From assembly GCA_022562055.1 (NCBI GenBank), contig JADFQA010000008.1:1-64000 (forward strand): a DNA stretch of 64,000 bases, given 5' to 3'. The notes beneath the pieces are model-generated. The model made no database searches and had not been told where the DNA came from. It saw only the letters and a program-made list of their open reading frames with translations. This document shows, in pieces, positions 44,479 through 52,553 of this stretch (position 1 is the first letter of the stretch; every line of letters begins with the position of its first letter). The DNA is from Acidobacteriota bacterium (lineage in GTDB: Bacteria; Actinomycetota; Acidimicrobiia; Spongiisociales; UBA5794). Both the position numbers and the translations under genes were made by a program.

Positions 44479-45417
44479 ATGGACATGACGGCCGTCACCG
44501 CAAGTCAAGTGGTTTTCGCACGCGAAGGGCGTGGATACGCAAGGGACGCAGTAGAGATCTTTCGCAGCGCAGTTGTTGCGGCACTCGTTGACGCTGCGAG
44601 CGAGCTCGAAGTTGCACGGGCGCGCATAGGGGAACTTGAAGCCGACCGTCCCGATAGTGCCGCGGCGCGGACCGGTCGCATGCGGGACTTTGTTGAGTCA
44701 TTCGAACTCCTCTTTGCTGGTTCCGAGTCCGTCGCAGCAGCCCGCGAGGAGCGAGCAGTGCAAGTCGCTATTGGCCACATGCTGGTCGCCGATCGTAGCG
44801 TCGCAGCTGAAGCTGAGGCGGTGGAGCGAAGCGCCAGACACAAGAGCGAAGCAAATCAAATCATCTCAAAAGCACGAGAGCTTGCAGAGGCGAGCCGAGC
44901 CGCTGCCGCCGAGGAGTCGAACCTCGTTGCCGCCTCAGCTCGTACCATTGTTGACGATGCCCGTCGCCGCGCCTACGAACAGGTTCGAACAACAGCTCGC
45001 CTTGCACAGACCACGCATCAAGCCGAACAGCGGCTCGAAGCGTTGACAAACCACGTCAAGGCAGAACTTCGGGCTGTGAGTCAACTGGTCGCTCCATCCT
45101 CCCTTGAGCAGGGATCCGTCGGAGAGTCCGGCTACACCGAGGCGAACGCTCCTCTTGTGAAGTCGCTGCTGCCCAATGATTTGCCACCGGTAGAGGCGAT
45201 CGGTCGAACCGATTTCTACGACCAGCACGAAACCATGCTCGACCTCACAGGCGCAGCGTCACCGGACATCGATCTGCGGGATGACCGCACGGTGTACGAG
45301 CGGAGACTCGGGGGTTTGCGTGCGCGCATTAAAGCAGCTGAAGCCGCCGATCGCGAGGCGGCGTTAGTTGACGATCGTCTCGATCGAGACCGTCAGGACG
45401 AGACCGTCGAGATCTAG
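44479..45417 (+). CDS. Divergent DivIVA-like coiled-coil protein
   Basis: A 312-residue, mainly helical, charged protein. The N-terminal 'TASQVVFAREGRGYARDAVE' followed by 'IFRSAVVAAL' matches the DivIVA pattern (a short beta turn, then R-G-Y and a membrane-binding crossed loop leading into a coiled coil). Residues ~110-200 are a long Ala/Glu/Arg coiled coil, then an acidic tail. Position after yggT and before ileS is where DivIVA/Wag31 sits in actinobacteria. It may mark poles or septa. Its last 54 nt overlap the convergent ileS end. Confidence 0.6.
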   Translation: MDMTAVTASQVVFAREGRGYARDAVEIFRSAVVAALVDAASELEVARARIGELEADRPDSAAARTGRMRDFVESFELLFAGSESVAAAREERAVQVAIGHMLVADRSVAAEAEAVERSARHKSEANQIISKARELAEASRAAAAEESNLVAASARTIVDDARRRAYEQVRTTARLAQTTHQAEQRLEALTNHVKAELRAVSQLVAPSSLEQGSVGESGYTEANAPLVKSLLPNDLPPVEAIGRTDFYDQHETMLDLTGAASPDIDLRDDRTVYERRLGGLRARIKAAEAADREAALVDDRLDRDRQDETVEI

Positions 45418-48400
45418 TTGGTGGTCGAGCTTCCCATTGCGTTTTGTCACCGACACCGCGAGACACTCTTGAGCGATGATCCCTGCGTGCTCTTCGAGGA
45501 CACCGGCCAACACACCGTCGAGTGTGGACCAACCAATCTCGATTCGGTCAGTCACATCCATTCCAATATCTCGACGGATTCCCTGAATCCGATTAATGAA
45601 TTCGCGGGCCGTCCCCTCAGAACGGAGCTCGTCCGAAACATGTGTGTCAAGGGCGACGGTGATGTGCGCCCCGGTAGTGACAACAAGACCCGCAAGCGGA
45701 TCCCGCTGAACGGCTACATCATCGAGCAAGATGTTGTGACCGACGACATCGACCGACTCTCCGCGCAGAAGCCTGTCCACGGCCTCGTGGTCGAGTCGTT
45801 CGATCGCCGCGGCGACCGTCCTCATATCCTTTCCGAACCGCGGGCCCAGTTTCTTGAAATTCGCCTTGGCGGAGAGGGTTACGAGGTGGGTTTCGTCGGC
45901 CTCAATCACGAGGGACTTCACGTTGAGCTCCTCGCGAATGAGGGCGGCGTGGGACTCAAGCGCCTCCCGTTCGGTTGGTTCGCGCGAGACGACCGTTAGC
46001 GTTGACAGCGGCTGGCGAACTCGAAGGTCGTGCTGTCGCCTCAATCGGCGTCCCAGATTGACGGCGGTGCGTACCGATGCCATTGCGCTTTCCAGATCTG
46101 TGTCGATCGCCGCCGTGTCTGCTTCGGGGTAGTTGGTGAGGTGGATGCTCGCTGGCACGTCAGCATCATGTTCCCTTTCCAGCACTTGATAGATCTCCTC
46201 GGTGATGAAGGGCAATATCGGTGCGGCGACACGGCCGAACGTGGTGAGCACTTCGTGGAGAGTTGCGAACGCCGCCAACTTGTCGGCGTCGTTTTCGGTC
46301 CGTTGGCGCCAGAAACGCCGACGCGACCGCCGGATGTACCAGTTCGTGAGGTCGTCGATGAAACCCAAGATCGGAGGGATGACCGCGTACAGGCGGTAGC
46401 GCTCCATCTCCGTATTGACGTCGCGGATCAGCGACTGAAGCACGGAAATTATCCATCGGTCGATTTCAGGGCGTTCGCCAAGAGGTGGTGCCGCATCAAG
46501 ATCGGCTCGGGTCAGGTTGTCTGCTTCAGCGTACAGAGAAAAGAACGAATACGCGTTCCAGTAGGGAAGCAACACGGTGCGTACTACATCTCGCACGCCC
46601 TGTTCCTGAAACCTGAGCGGCTCGCCGCGTACGACGGGCGAATTGATCAGGTACGCACGAAGGGCGTCCGCGCCAAACGCGTCGATCACCCCGGTCGGAT
46701 CAGGGTAGTTCTTGAGGCTCTTCGACATTTTTCTGCCGTCGTCGGCAAGGATCATCCCTGTCACGACACAGTTCTGAAACGGCGCCTCGTCGAAAATTGC
46801 GGTGCCGAGGACAAGCAGCGTGTAGAACCAGCCGCGGGTCTGGTCCAACCCTTCCGCGATGAAGTCGGCCGGGTACCGCGCCGCAAAGCGCTCTTCGTTC
46901 TCGAAGGGGTAGTGGATCTGGGCGTACGGCATCGAGCCAGATTCGAACCAGCAATCGAGTACCTCTGGCACACGAACCATGGTGCCTTCGTCGTTCGCGC
47001 AGGGGAATGTGACGAGATCGACGATGTGTTTGTGCAGGTCGTCGACCATCACCCCAGAGTGTTCGAACAGCTCTTGGCGCGAACCGATGCACAACCGTTC
47101 CTTGCAGGTGTCGCACTCCCACACGGGGATGCACGAGCCCCAGTAGCGGTTGCGGCTGATTGCCCAGTCACGGGCATTCTCGAGCCAGTTACCAAACCGT
47201 TTGGCGCCGACAGCCTCGGGGACCCATCGGATTGTCTTGTTAGCTTCGACCATTCGGTCGCGGAACGACTCGACTTTGACGAACCACGTCGGTATTGCAC
47301 GGTAGATCAGCGGCGTGCCAGTACGCCAACAGAACGGGTAGCTGTGGTGGACCTGTTCGTGGCGCACCAGATTGCCGGCGTCCTTCAACATTGAAATGAT
47401 GATTGGGTCGGCGTCTTTGACCTGCACACCCACGAGTTCGGGGCCAACCTCGTCGGTGAATCGCGCCTCTGCGTCAAGTGGCTCAACGATGACGTCGATG
47501 CCTGCTGCTTGGAAAGCGGCAAAGTCAGACTCGCCGTACGCAGGCGCCATGTGGACCAGGCCGGTACCTTCATTGGTCGTCACCTCGGGGTTGACAATGA
47601 CGCGAAACGCCCCCAGTGCGGCCTTGTCTGCGAAGTAGTCAAAGATCGGTTCGTAGGTAGCACCAACCATTTCGCGGCCGGTGGCCGAAGCTATGGTCTC
47701 CGCTCCAGGGGCGTAGTGCTCGACGCGTTCGGGCGCCAACCAGTGGCGGCCCTCGAATCCGCCGGGGAGGCCGTCGATTGCAACATAGGACGCGTCTTCG
47801 CCGACCGCGGCTGCAAGGTTCGAGGGCAACGTCCATGGTGTAGTGGTCCACACCAACAAGAAATCGTCTTTCTTGAGTGGACCGTGGTCCTCGGTAATTC
47901 TGAGGCGCACGGTGATCGACGGATCATCGACGTCGCGATAATCGAGGTTCGCTTCAAAGTTGGAGAGTGGTGTTGTCGCCCCGTACGAATACGGCAACAC
48001 CTTGTACGCCTGGTATATCAGGTCACGGTCCCATAGCGACTTGAACACCCACCACACGGTCTCCATAAAGTCGACATCCATGGTTTTGTAGTCGTTTTCG
48101 AAGTCGACCCAGCGGCCGACCCGGTCCATGATGTCCTCCCACTCTTTGGTGGTGGTGTTCACCATTGCACGGCAGGCCTCGTTAAACGCATCGACCCCGA
48201 TCGCGTTGATCTGCTTGGGACCTGACACGCCGAGCTGTTTCTCGACCTCCATTTCCACGGGGAGTCCATGTGTGTCCCAGCCGAATCGACGCTCAACCCG
48301 GTATCCACGCATCGTCCAGTAGCGTGGCACCACATCCTTAATGACCGCCTGTAGCAGGTGCCCGTAGTGTGGCGAACCGGTGGCGAACGGCGGCCCGTCA

Positions 48401-48546
48401 TAGAACGTGTACTCGGGGGCGTCGACTCGGTTGTCGATCGAGGCCTGGAACGCACCGATCTTTTTCCACAGTGCGAGGACATCGGCATCGACGTGGGTGA
48501 GGTCAAGGCGCGAATTGACCTTCTTAAACGCTGGGTTGGTGCTCAC
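45364..48546 (-). CDS. ileS: Isoleucyl-tRNA synthetase
   Basis: Charges tRNA-Ile with isoleucine. 1060 residues; class I motifs 'HYGH' (residues 60-63, HIGH-like) and 'GRKMSKSLKNYPDP' near residue 600, a CP1 editing domain, and a long C-terminal anticodon region ending in a domain typical of the eukaryote-like type 2 enzymes, often associated with mupirocin tolerance. GTG at 48546 is chosen because GAGGAG (48553-48558) is 6 nt upstream; the ATG at 48552 touches that site. Controlled by a T-box leader. Confidence 0.93.
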   Translation of the reverse strand: MSTNPAFKKVNSRLDLTHVDADVLALWKKIGAFQASIDNRVDAPEYTFYDGPPFATGSPHYGHLLQAVIKDVVPRYWTMRGYRVERRFGWDTHGLPVEMEVEKQLGVSGPKQINAIGVDAFNEACRAMVNTTTKEWEDIMDRVGRWVDFENDYKTMDVDFMETVWWVFKSLWDRDLIYQAYKVLPYSYGATTPLSNFEANLDYRDVDDPSITVRLRITEDHGPLKKDDFLLVWTTTPWTLPSNLAAAVGEDASYVAIDGLPGGFEGRHWLAPERVEHYAPGAETIASATGREMVGATYEPIFDYFADKAALGAFRVIVNPEVTTNEGTGLVHMAPAYGESDFAAFQAAGIDVIVEPLDAEARFTDEVGPELVGVQVKDADPIIISMLKDAGNLVRHEQVHHSYPFCWRTGTPLIYRAIPTWFVKVESFRDRMVEANKTIRWVPEAVGAKRFGNWLENARDWAISRNRYWGSCIPVWECDTCKERLCIGSRQELFEHSGVMVDDLHKHIVDLVTFPCANDEGTMVRVPEVLDCWFESGSMPYAQIHYPFENEERFAARYPADFIAEGLDQTRGWFYTLLVLGTAIFDEAPFQNCVVTGMILADDGRKMSKSLKNYPDPTGVIDAFGADALRAYLINSPVVRGEPLRFQEQGVRDVVRTVLLPYWNAYSFFSLYAEADNLTRADLDAAPPLGERPEIDRWIISVLQSLIRDVNTEMERYRLYAVIPPILGFIDDLTNWYIRRSRRRFWRQRTENDADKLAAFATLHEVLTTFGRVAAPILPFITEEIYQVLEREHDADVPASIHLTNYPEADTAAIDTDLESAMASVRTAVNLGRRLRRQHDLRVRQPLSTLTVVSREPTEREALESHAALIREELNVKSLVIEADETHLVTLSAKANFKKLGPRFGKDMRTVAAAIERLDHEAVDRLLRGESVDVVGHNILLDDVAVQRDPLAGLVVTTGAHITVALDTHVSDELRSEGTAREFINRIQGIRRDIGMDVTDRIEIGWSTLDGVLAGVLEEHAGIIAQECLAVSVTKRNGKLDHQLDLDGLVLTVSIETIVN

Positions 48547-48552
48547 GGTCAT

Positions 48553-48740
48553 CTCCTCGCAACAGCATTTCAGTGCCAGGACGGGAGACCCGCGGTACCA
48601 CCTGGCTTGGTGTCCATCGGTCGGACACCCGCTCGTTGCTCCTTCACGGTGGAGAGACCGGCGGGTTCTACGACCTGATGGCTTTCTTCCCGCAGCTCAA
48701 GGGTGATGTCCCACACGGTCGGACGCCGGTCTTGCACTAT
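48553..48740 (-). promoter_or_regulatory. ileS T-box riboswitch (translational)
   Basis: The T-box core AGGTGGTACCGCGGG spans 48603 to 48589 on the minus strand; its UGGU pairs with the ACCA end of tRNA-Ile. A 9-bp stem AGACCGGCG (48732-48724) with CGCCGGTCT (48663-48655) encloses a candidate AUC specifier at 48707-48705. Stem III is GGTGTCC/GGACACC (48629-48623 with 48615-48609). TCTCC (48588-48584) can pair with GGAGA of the ileS ribosome-binding site, so uncharged tRNA-Ile would free translation. No T-run follows, which fits the actinobacterial translational class. Confidence 0.88.
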
Positions 48741-48827
48741 CACCGGTTCGCTGCCGTCCGAGGGTCGTGTGGTTGCGTCCCTGTCGTTGCCGACAAAAGT
48801 GTACACCATGGGTTGGCGGTGCAGCGG

Positions 48828-48833
48828 TAGCAT
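48828..48833 (+). promoter_or_regulatory. Leaderless -10 of the DUF167 gene
   Basis: TAGCAT followed by 6 nt and the ATG at 48840, divergent from the ileS T-box transcript. Confidence 0.45.
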
Positions 48834-48839
48834 CGAACC

Positions 48840-49142
48840 ATGGCAAAAGTCCGGATCACAGACCACCCCGATGGAACCGTCATTGACGTGTGGGTGGTTC
48901 CCGGGGCGTCGCGCACCGAGGTCGTTGGCGCCCATAACGCCGCCCTCAAGATCCGCGTCGCAGCACCGCCCGAAGGTGGCAAAGCAAGCACTGCGGTCCG
49001 CAAGATCCTGATCCAGTTCTTCGCATGCGACGACGCGACACTGATTCGCGGTGCCACCTCCAGACGCAAACAGTGGTTGTTGACCGGTATCGACCGAGCA
49101 GCCGTGGTGGCGATCCTCGGTCCCGACAAGCTGCGAAACTGA
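48840..49142 (+). CDS. DUF167 (YggU) family protein
   Basis: A 100-residue alpha/beta protein with the DUF167 signature 'VVPGASRTEVVG', then 'ALKIRVAAPPEGGKAST' (core RVAAPPEGGKA). Small, soluble, of unknown function and often near division genes. Same strand as the lspA-rluD pair. Confidence 0.83.
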   Translation: MAKVRITDHPDGTVIDVWVVPGASRTEVVGAHNAALKIRVAAPPEGGKASTAVRKILIQFFACDDATLIRGATSRRKQWLLTGIDRAAVVAILGPDKLRN

Positions 49143-49161
49143 TCACAGGACGGGATGACAG

Positions 49162-49905
49162 GTGACTATTCCAAAACTTGTAATCGAGAAGAGGTTCACG
49201 CTGCAGCATGACGCGGCGATTCAGGTCCGGACAGGGCGTTTGTCGCGCCGAGGGGTATTGGCGACAGGTGTGGTTCTTGCCGCTGTCTTGTTGGTAATAG
49301 GCGCTGTGGTTTTCACGATGTCGAGTCCGCTAACTGGCGTCAACGGAACAGGCCCTGTTACAACGGTGCTCGATGCAACCGCGGCCTCGTCCGACCTGCT
49401 CGATGCTACCGCGGATCCAGAGGTTGTTGACATGGCGGAGCAACTCAATATTTCGAGAGAACAGGCGATTGACTTGTTCCGCAACCAGGGATTGCTGGAC
49501 GACTTCGTCGGCGCGGTGGCTTTGGATCCTGGGTTTGTGGCCTATCGCGGTCCGTTTGCCGCGGGCAGTGCTCTCCTCATTGTCGAGCCTGGATTCGAGA
49601 CTCGTGAAGCGTTTCGCAATCCTCCCCCGGGTCTATTGGTACGCGAGGCAGAGGTTTCCGCAAATGAGAGGGCAGCAGGGCAGGGAGAGGTCCAGACTGC
49701 ATCCGAAATGGTCGCTGCGACGAGCTTCGTTGGTGTTGTATACGACGCGTTTGACAACTCGTACACGGTGTGGATCGAGTCCGGAACGCTCACGCCGACA
49801 ATGGGTGCTGACATCGACATGGCGGTGGCATCCCTGTTAGTTTCGAACTCAAGCACCACCGTGCAAGTGAAAGAAGTCGCTGCAGACTGGGCCGACGCTT
49901 CGTAG
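49162..49905 (+). CDS. Membrane-anchored protein, unknown function
   Basis: 247 residues: a basic N-terminal tail, one transmembrane helix (~residues 33-52, 'VLATGVVLAAVLLVIGAVVF'), and an extracytoplasmic acidic alpha/beta domain with 'EQLNISREQAIDLFRNQGLL' like a small helical unit. No family recognised. The GTG start is 19 nt after the DUF167 stop. Confidence 0.55.
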   Translation: MTIPKLVIEKRFTLQHDAAIQVRTGRLSRRGVLATGVVLAAVLLVIGAVVFTMSSPLTGVNGTGPVTTVLDATAASSDLLDATADPEVVDMAEQLNISREQAIDLFRNQGLLDDFVGAVALDPGFVAYRGPFAAGSALLIVEPGFETREAFRNPPPGLLVREAEVSANERAAGQGEVQTASEMVAATSFVGVVYDAFDNSYTVWIESGTLTPTMGADIDMAVASLLVSNSSTTVQVKEVAADWADAS

Positions 49906-49957
49906 CGTGTCACCCGTGCAGTCTCCAGGGGGCCGATTCCTGGCAATCGGTCAGTGG

Positions 49958-49963
49958 TACGAT
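49958..49963 (+). promoter_or_regulatory. Putative -10 of lspA-rluD
   Basis: TACGAT in the gap before lspA predicts a transcript start near 49970, 20 nt before the ATG. No clear -35. Confidence 0.35.
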
Positions 49964-49989
49964 TTCCCGCCACTTAGGCAAAGACTGCT

Positions 49990-50484
49990 ATGGACACATC
50001 ACCACGACTCTCAAATCTTATGCTTGCCATGTTTGTTGCGGCGGACGTTCTCGTGCTCGACATCGCTTCGAAGGCCTGGGCAGTGAGCCGGTTGACCGGC
50101 AACCCGCTCAATGTCATCGATGGGTTTCTTCGGTTTGCGGTGACACACAACCCCGGTGCGTCATTTTCGTCTTTTCAGAACTCCGGCCCCGTCATCGCGA
50201 TCGTCGGCATTGGGGTAACAGTGTTTGTCGTGAAGACGGTTGACAAAGTTGATCACCGCCGGGAGGTTGTCGGTCTTGGTTTCATCCTGGGTGGCGCGAT
50301 GGGAAACCTTGTCGACCGCATCTTTCGTGGTGACGGGCTGCTCGACGGTGCAGTAGTTGACTTCATCGACTTCTCATTCTTCCCGACGTTCAATCTTGCG
50401 GACACTTCGCTCACGATTGGTGTCGTGCTGATGCTCCTGAGCGGCTTGCTGGCGCGTCGGTCGGCCAAGACGTCGGTTTCATGA
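49990..50484 (+). CDS. lspA: Lipoprotein signal peptidase
   Basis: Membrane aspartic protease that removes signal peptides from prolipoproteins. 164 residues, four transmembrane helices; catalytic aspartates D109 ('GNLVDRI') and D138 ('FNLADTSL'). D24/K28 in 'LVLDIASKAW' and 'VTHNPGASFS' complete the family motifs. It would process the two lipoproteins in this window. ATGA overlap with rluD. Confidence 0.92.
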   Translation: MDTSPRLSNLMLAMFVAADVLVLDIASKAWAVSRLTGNPLNVIDGFLRFAVTHNPGASFSSFQNSGPVIAIVGIGVTVFVVKTVDKVDHRREVVGLGFILGGAMGNLVDRIFRGDGLLDGAVVDFIDFSFFPTFNLADTSLTIGVVLMLLSGLLARRSAKTSVS

Positions 50485-51395
50485 CGAAGCCGCTTGAAGA
50501 GACCAGCCACGTCGTTACCGCTTCCGACGCTGGCGCCAGATTCGACAAAATCGTCGCAACCGTCGCCGGCGTGTCGAGGGGTGTCGCCGCCCGCCTTATT
50601 GCGGATGGGCGCGCAACGCTGAGGGGCAGATCGGCAAAGGGCAACTCACGCGTCGTGGTCGACGATGTCGTCTTGGTGCTGACGACGCAACAAAAACTTG
50701 TTGGTGTGCCGATGTCGATCGATATTGCCTATCGCGACGAGCATGTGCTGGTTGTCAACAAGGTGCCAGGCAGAGTCGTACACCCCGGTGCCGGCCATTC
50801 GGGTGACACCCTTGTCAATGGACTCGTGTATCAATACCCTGAGCTTGAATCGCTCGGTGAAGAACGCCGCTGGGGTCTCGTGCACAGGCTTGACAAGGAC
50901 ACCTCGGGTCTACTGATGGTCGGTCTCGACGAAACCACGTTTGACGAGTTACGCGAGCAGCTCGCCGCCAGGAAGATTGAACGTCGGTACACCGCCCTTG
51001 TACACGGTTCGCTTGCAGTCAGCACAGGAACGATCGAGGCCTCCATCGGGCGCGATCCTCGCGCTCCGACAAAGATGGCGATCGTGCAAGGTGGGCGGTT
51101 TGCGCGAACGCACTATAGGACAATCGAACGATGGGCTGACCATGTACTGCTACAAGTCACGCTCGATACCGGGCGCACCCACCAGATCCGGGTCCATATG
51201 CAGTCCATTGGTCACCCTATCGTCAACGACCCGGTGTACGGGAACCAACTTGTTTCGGTGGCCGACCCAGGCAGGGTTTGGTTGCATGCCACCAGCCTTG
51301 CATTCATCCACCCTGTCACCCACAAAGAAATCCGGGTACAGGCGCCGCTGCCTCGCGACTTGGCCGAATCTCTGGAGACACTGCGGCGCAGGTGA
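50481..51395 (+). CDS. rluD: RluD-type 23S rRNA pseudouridine synthase
   Basis: Isomerises uridines, by family mainly in helix 69 of 23S rRNA. 304 residues with an N-terminal S4-like RNA-binding domain ('ARFDKIVATVAGVSRGVAARLI', core SRGVAARLI) and the catalytic 'HRLDKDTSG' at 135-143 with D138. 'GRTHQIRVHMQSIGHPI' is the second family block. Coupled to lspA. Confidence 0.9.
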   Translation: MTKPLEETSHVVTASDAGARFDKIVATVAGVSRGVAARLIADGRATLRGRSAKGNSRVVVDDVVLVLTTQQKLVGVPMSIDIAYRDEHVLVVNKVPGRVVHPGAGHSGDTLVNGLVYQYPELESLGEERRWGLVHRLDKDTSGLLMVGLDETTFDELREQLAARKIERRYTALVHGSLAVSTGTIEASIGRDPRAPTKMAIVQGGRFARTHYRTIERWADHVLLQVTLDTGRTHQIRVHMQSIGHPIVNDPVYGNQLVSVADPGRVWLHATSLAFIHPVTHKEIRVQAPLPRDLAESLETLRRR

Positions 51396-51416
51396 GTGTG
51401 CTGTCGCTGGGCGCCG

Positions 51417-52382
51417 TCACCGGGCAAGCATCGTCGTCATCTCGTGGAAGTCCAGGTTGGCTGGTCGCTGTTTCCCGACGCCGTCCGCCAGCGACACGAG
51501 TTCGATGTCTTTGCCATTCAACGCCGTCATGACGTCGTGGGACCCTTCAACCATTGCTGTAACGGCGGCCACACCGAGGCGGGTCGCAAGAAAACGGTCA
51601 AACGCCGAGGGGACTCCACCGCGTTGGACATGCCCAAGTATCGTGATGCGCGAGTCGTAGCCGAGAGACAGGTCGTCGAGATATGTCGCGACGTCATGTA
51701 TTTCCAACGAGGCGCCCTCGGCAACAAGGATCATGGAGTGGCTCTTTCCGCGGGCGTATGCGGCTGAAACCGCGGCGGCAACCTCTTCAAGAGACACATC
51801 GATTTCGGGGATGAGAGAAAATTCGGCGCCACATACCACGCCGGCCATTAGTGCCAAGTATCCGCAGTCGCGCCCCATCGTCTCAATGAGGAACGCCCGC
51901 TGATGGCTGGATGCGGTGTCGCGTAGCTTGTCTACTGTTTCCATGATCGTGTTAAGCGCGGTGTCGACTCCGATCGACATGTCGGTTCCCCAGATGTCGT
52001 TGTCAATCGATGCTGGAATACCGACGGTTGGCACACCCTGGCCCGCAAGGGCGTGGGCGCCGGCGAGCGACCCATCACCGCCTATGACAACTATGCCGTC
52101 GAGTTTTGCCTCCTGGATTTGGTCGAGCGCCAAGCGTATGCCGGAGTCTGTGAGCATGTCCTTGCATCGAGAGGTGTGCAGAAACGTTCCGCCTCGATGG
52201 AGAATGTCGCCAACGTCGCGTGCGTTAAGCACGTCCCAATCGCCGGCGAGAAGACCGGTGAACCCTCCGCGGATACCGTGAATCTCGAGACCTTGAGCGA
52301 CCGCGGTCCGCACAACAGCGCGGACCGCGGTGTTCATTCCTGGTGAATCCCCGCCCGATGTGAGAATCCCGATACGCTTCAT
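51417..52382 (-). CDS. pfkA: 6-phosphofructokinase
   Basis: Commits fructose 6-phosphate to glycolysis. 321 residues. 'ILTSGGDSPGMN' opens the fold; 'GGDGSLAGA' has glycine where PPi-dependent enzymes have aspartate, so ATP is the likely donor. The catalytic aspartate is in 'PASIDNDIWGT'; 'ETMGRDCGYLAL' and 'LGHVQRGGVPSAFDR' bind substrate. ATG at 52382 matches the family start 'KRIGILTSGG'. It converges on rluD and diverges from dnaE. Confidence 0.9.
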   Translation of the reverse strand: MKRIGILTSGGDSPGMNTAVRAVVRTAVAQGLEIHGIRGGFTGLLAGDWDVLNARDVGDILHRGGTFLHTSRCKDMLTDSGIRLALDQIQEAKLDGIVVIGGDGSLAGAHALAGQGVPTVGIPASIDNDIWGTDMSIGVDTALNTIMETVDKLRDTASSHQRAFLIETMGRDCGYLALMAGVVCGAEFSLIPEIDVSLEEVAAAVSAAYARGKSHSMILVAEGASLEIHDVATYLDDLSLGYDSRITILGHVQRGGVPSAFDRFLATRLGVAAVTAMVEGSHDVMTALNGKDIELVSLADGVGKQRPANLDFHEMTTMLAR

Positions 52383-52430
52383 GGCCACTGAGATTGCTCC
52401 AAGATGTGTCGATCCGTGCCGTTGTAGGCG

Positions 52431-52436
52431 ATAGTA
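52431..52436 (-). promoter_or_regulatory. Putative -10 of pfkA
   Basis: Minus-strand TACTAT predicts a ~42-nt leader before the pfkA ATG. The -35 is not evident. Confidence 0.35.
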
Positions 52437-52513
52437 GCCTGGGCACCCAATGCGTCCGAAACTCCCAAGAGACTGGCAGCTTGCATGTTGCGCGGCGGGT
52501 TTGCCAGCCTGCT

Positions 52514-52519
52514 TACACT
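52514..52519 (+). promoter_or_regulatory. Putative -10 of dnaE
   Basis: TACACT about 34 nt before the GTG start of dnaE, in the 171-nt divergent interval with pfkA. Confidence 0.4.
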
Positions 52520-52553
52520 GGTGTAGTTCGTCACAGTCGGAGCCAGTGAGGCC

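Noticed and set aside
46030-47394. 454-codon open frame on the plus strand
   Set aside because: It is antisense to ileS, has no ribosome-binding site or recognisable domain, and the ileS frame carries clear synthetase motifs; a shadow of high-GC codon bias.
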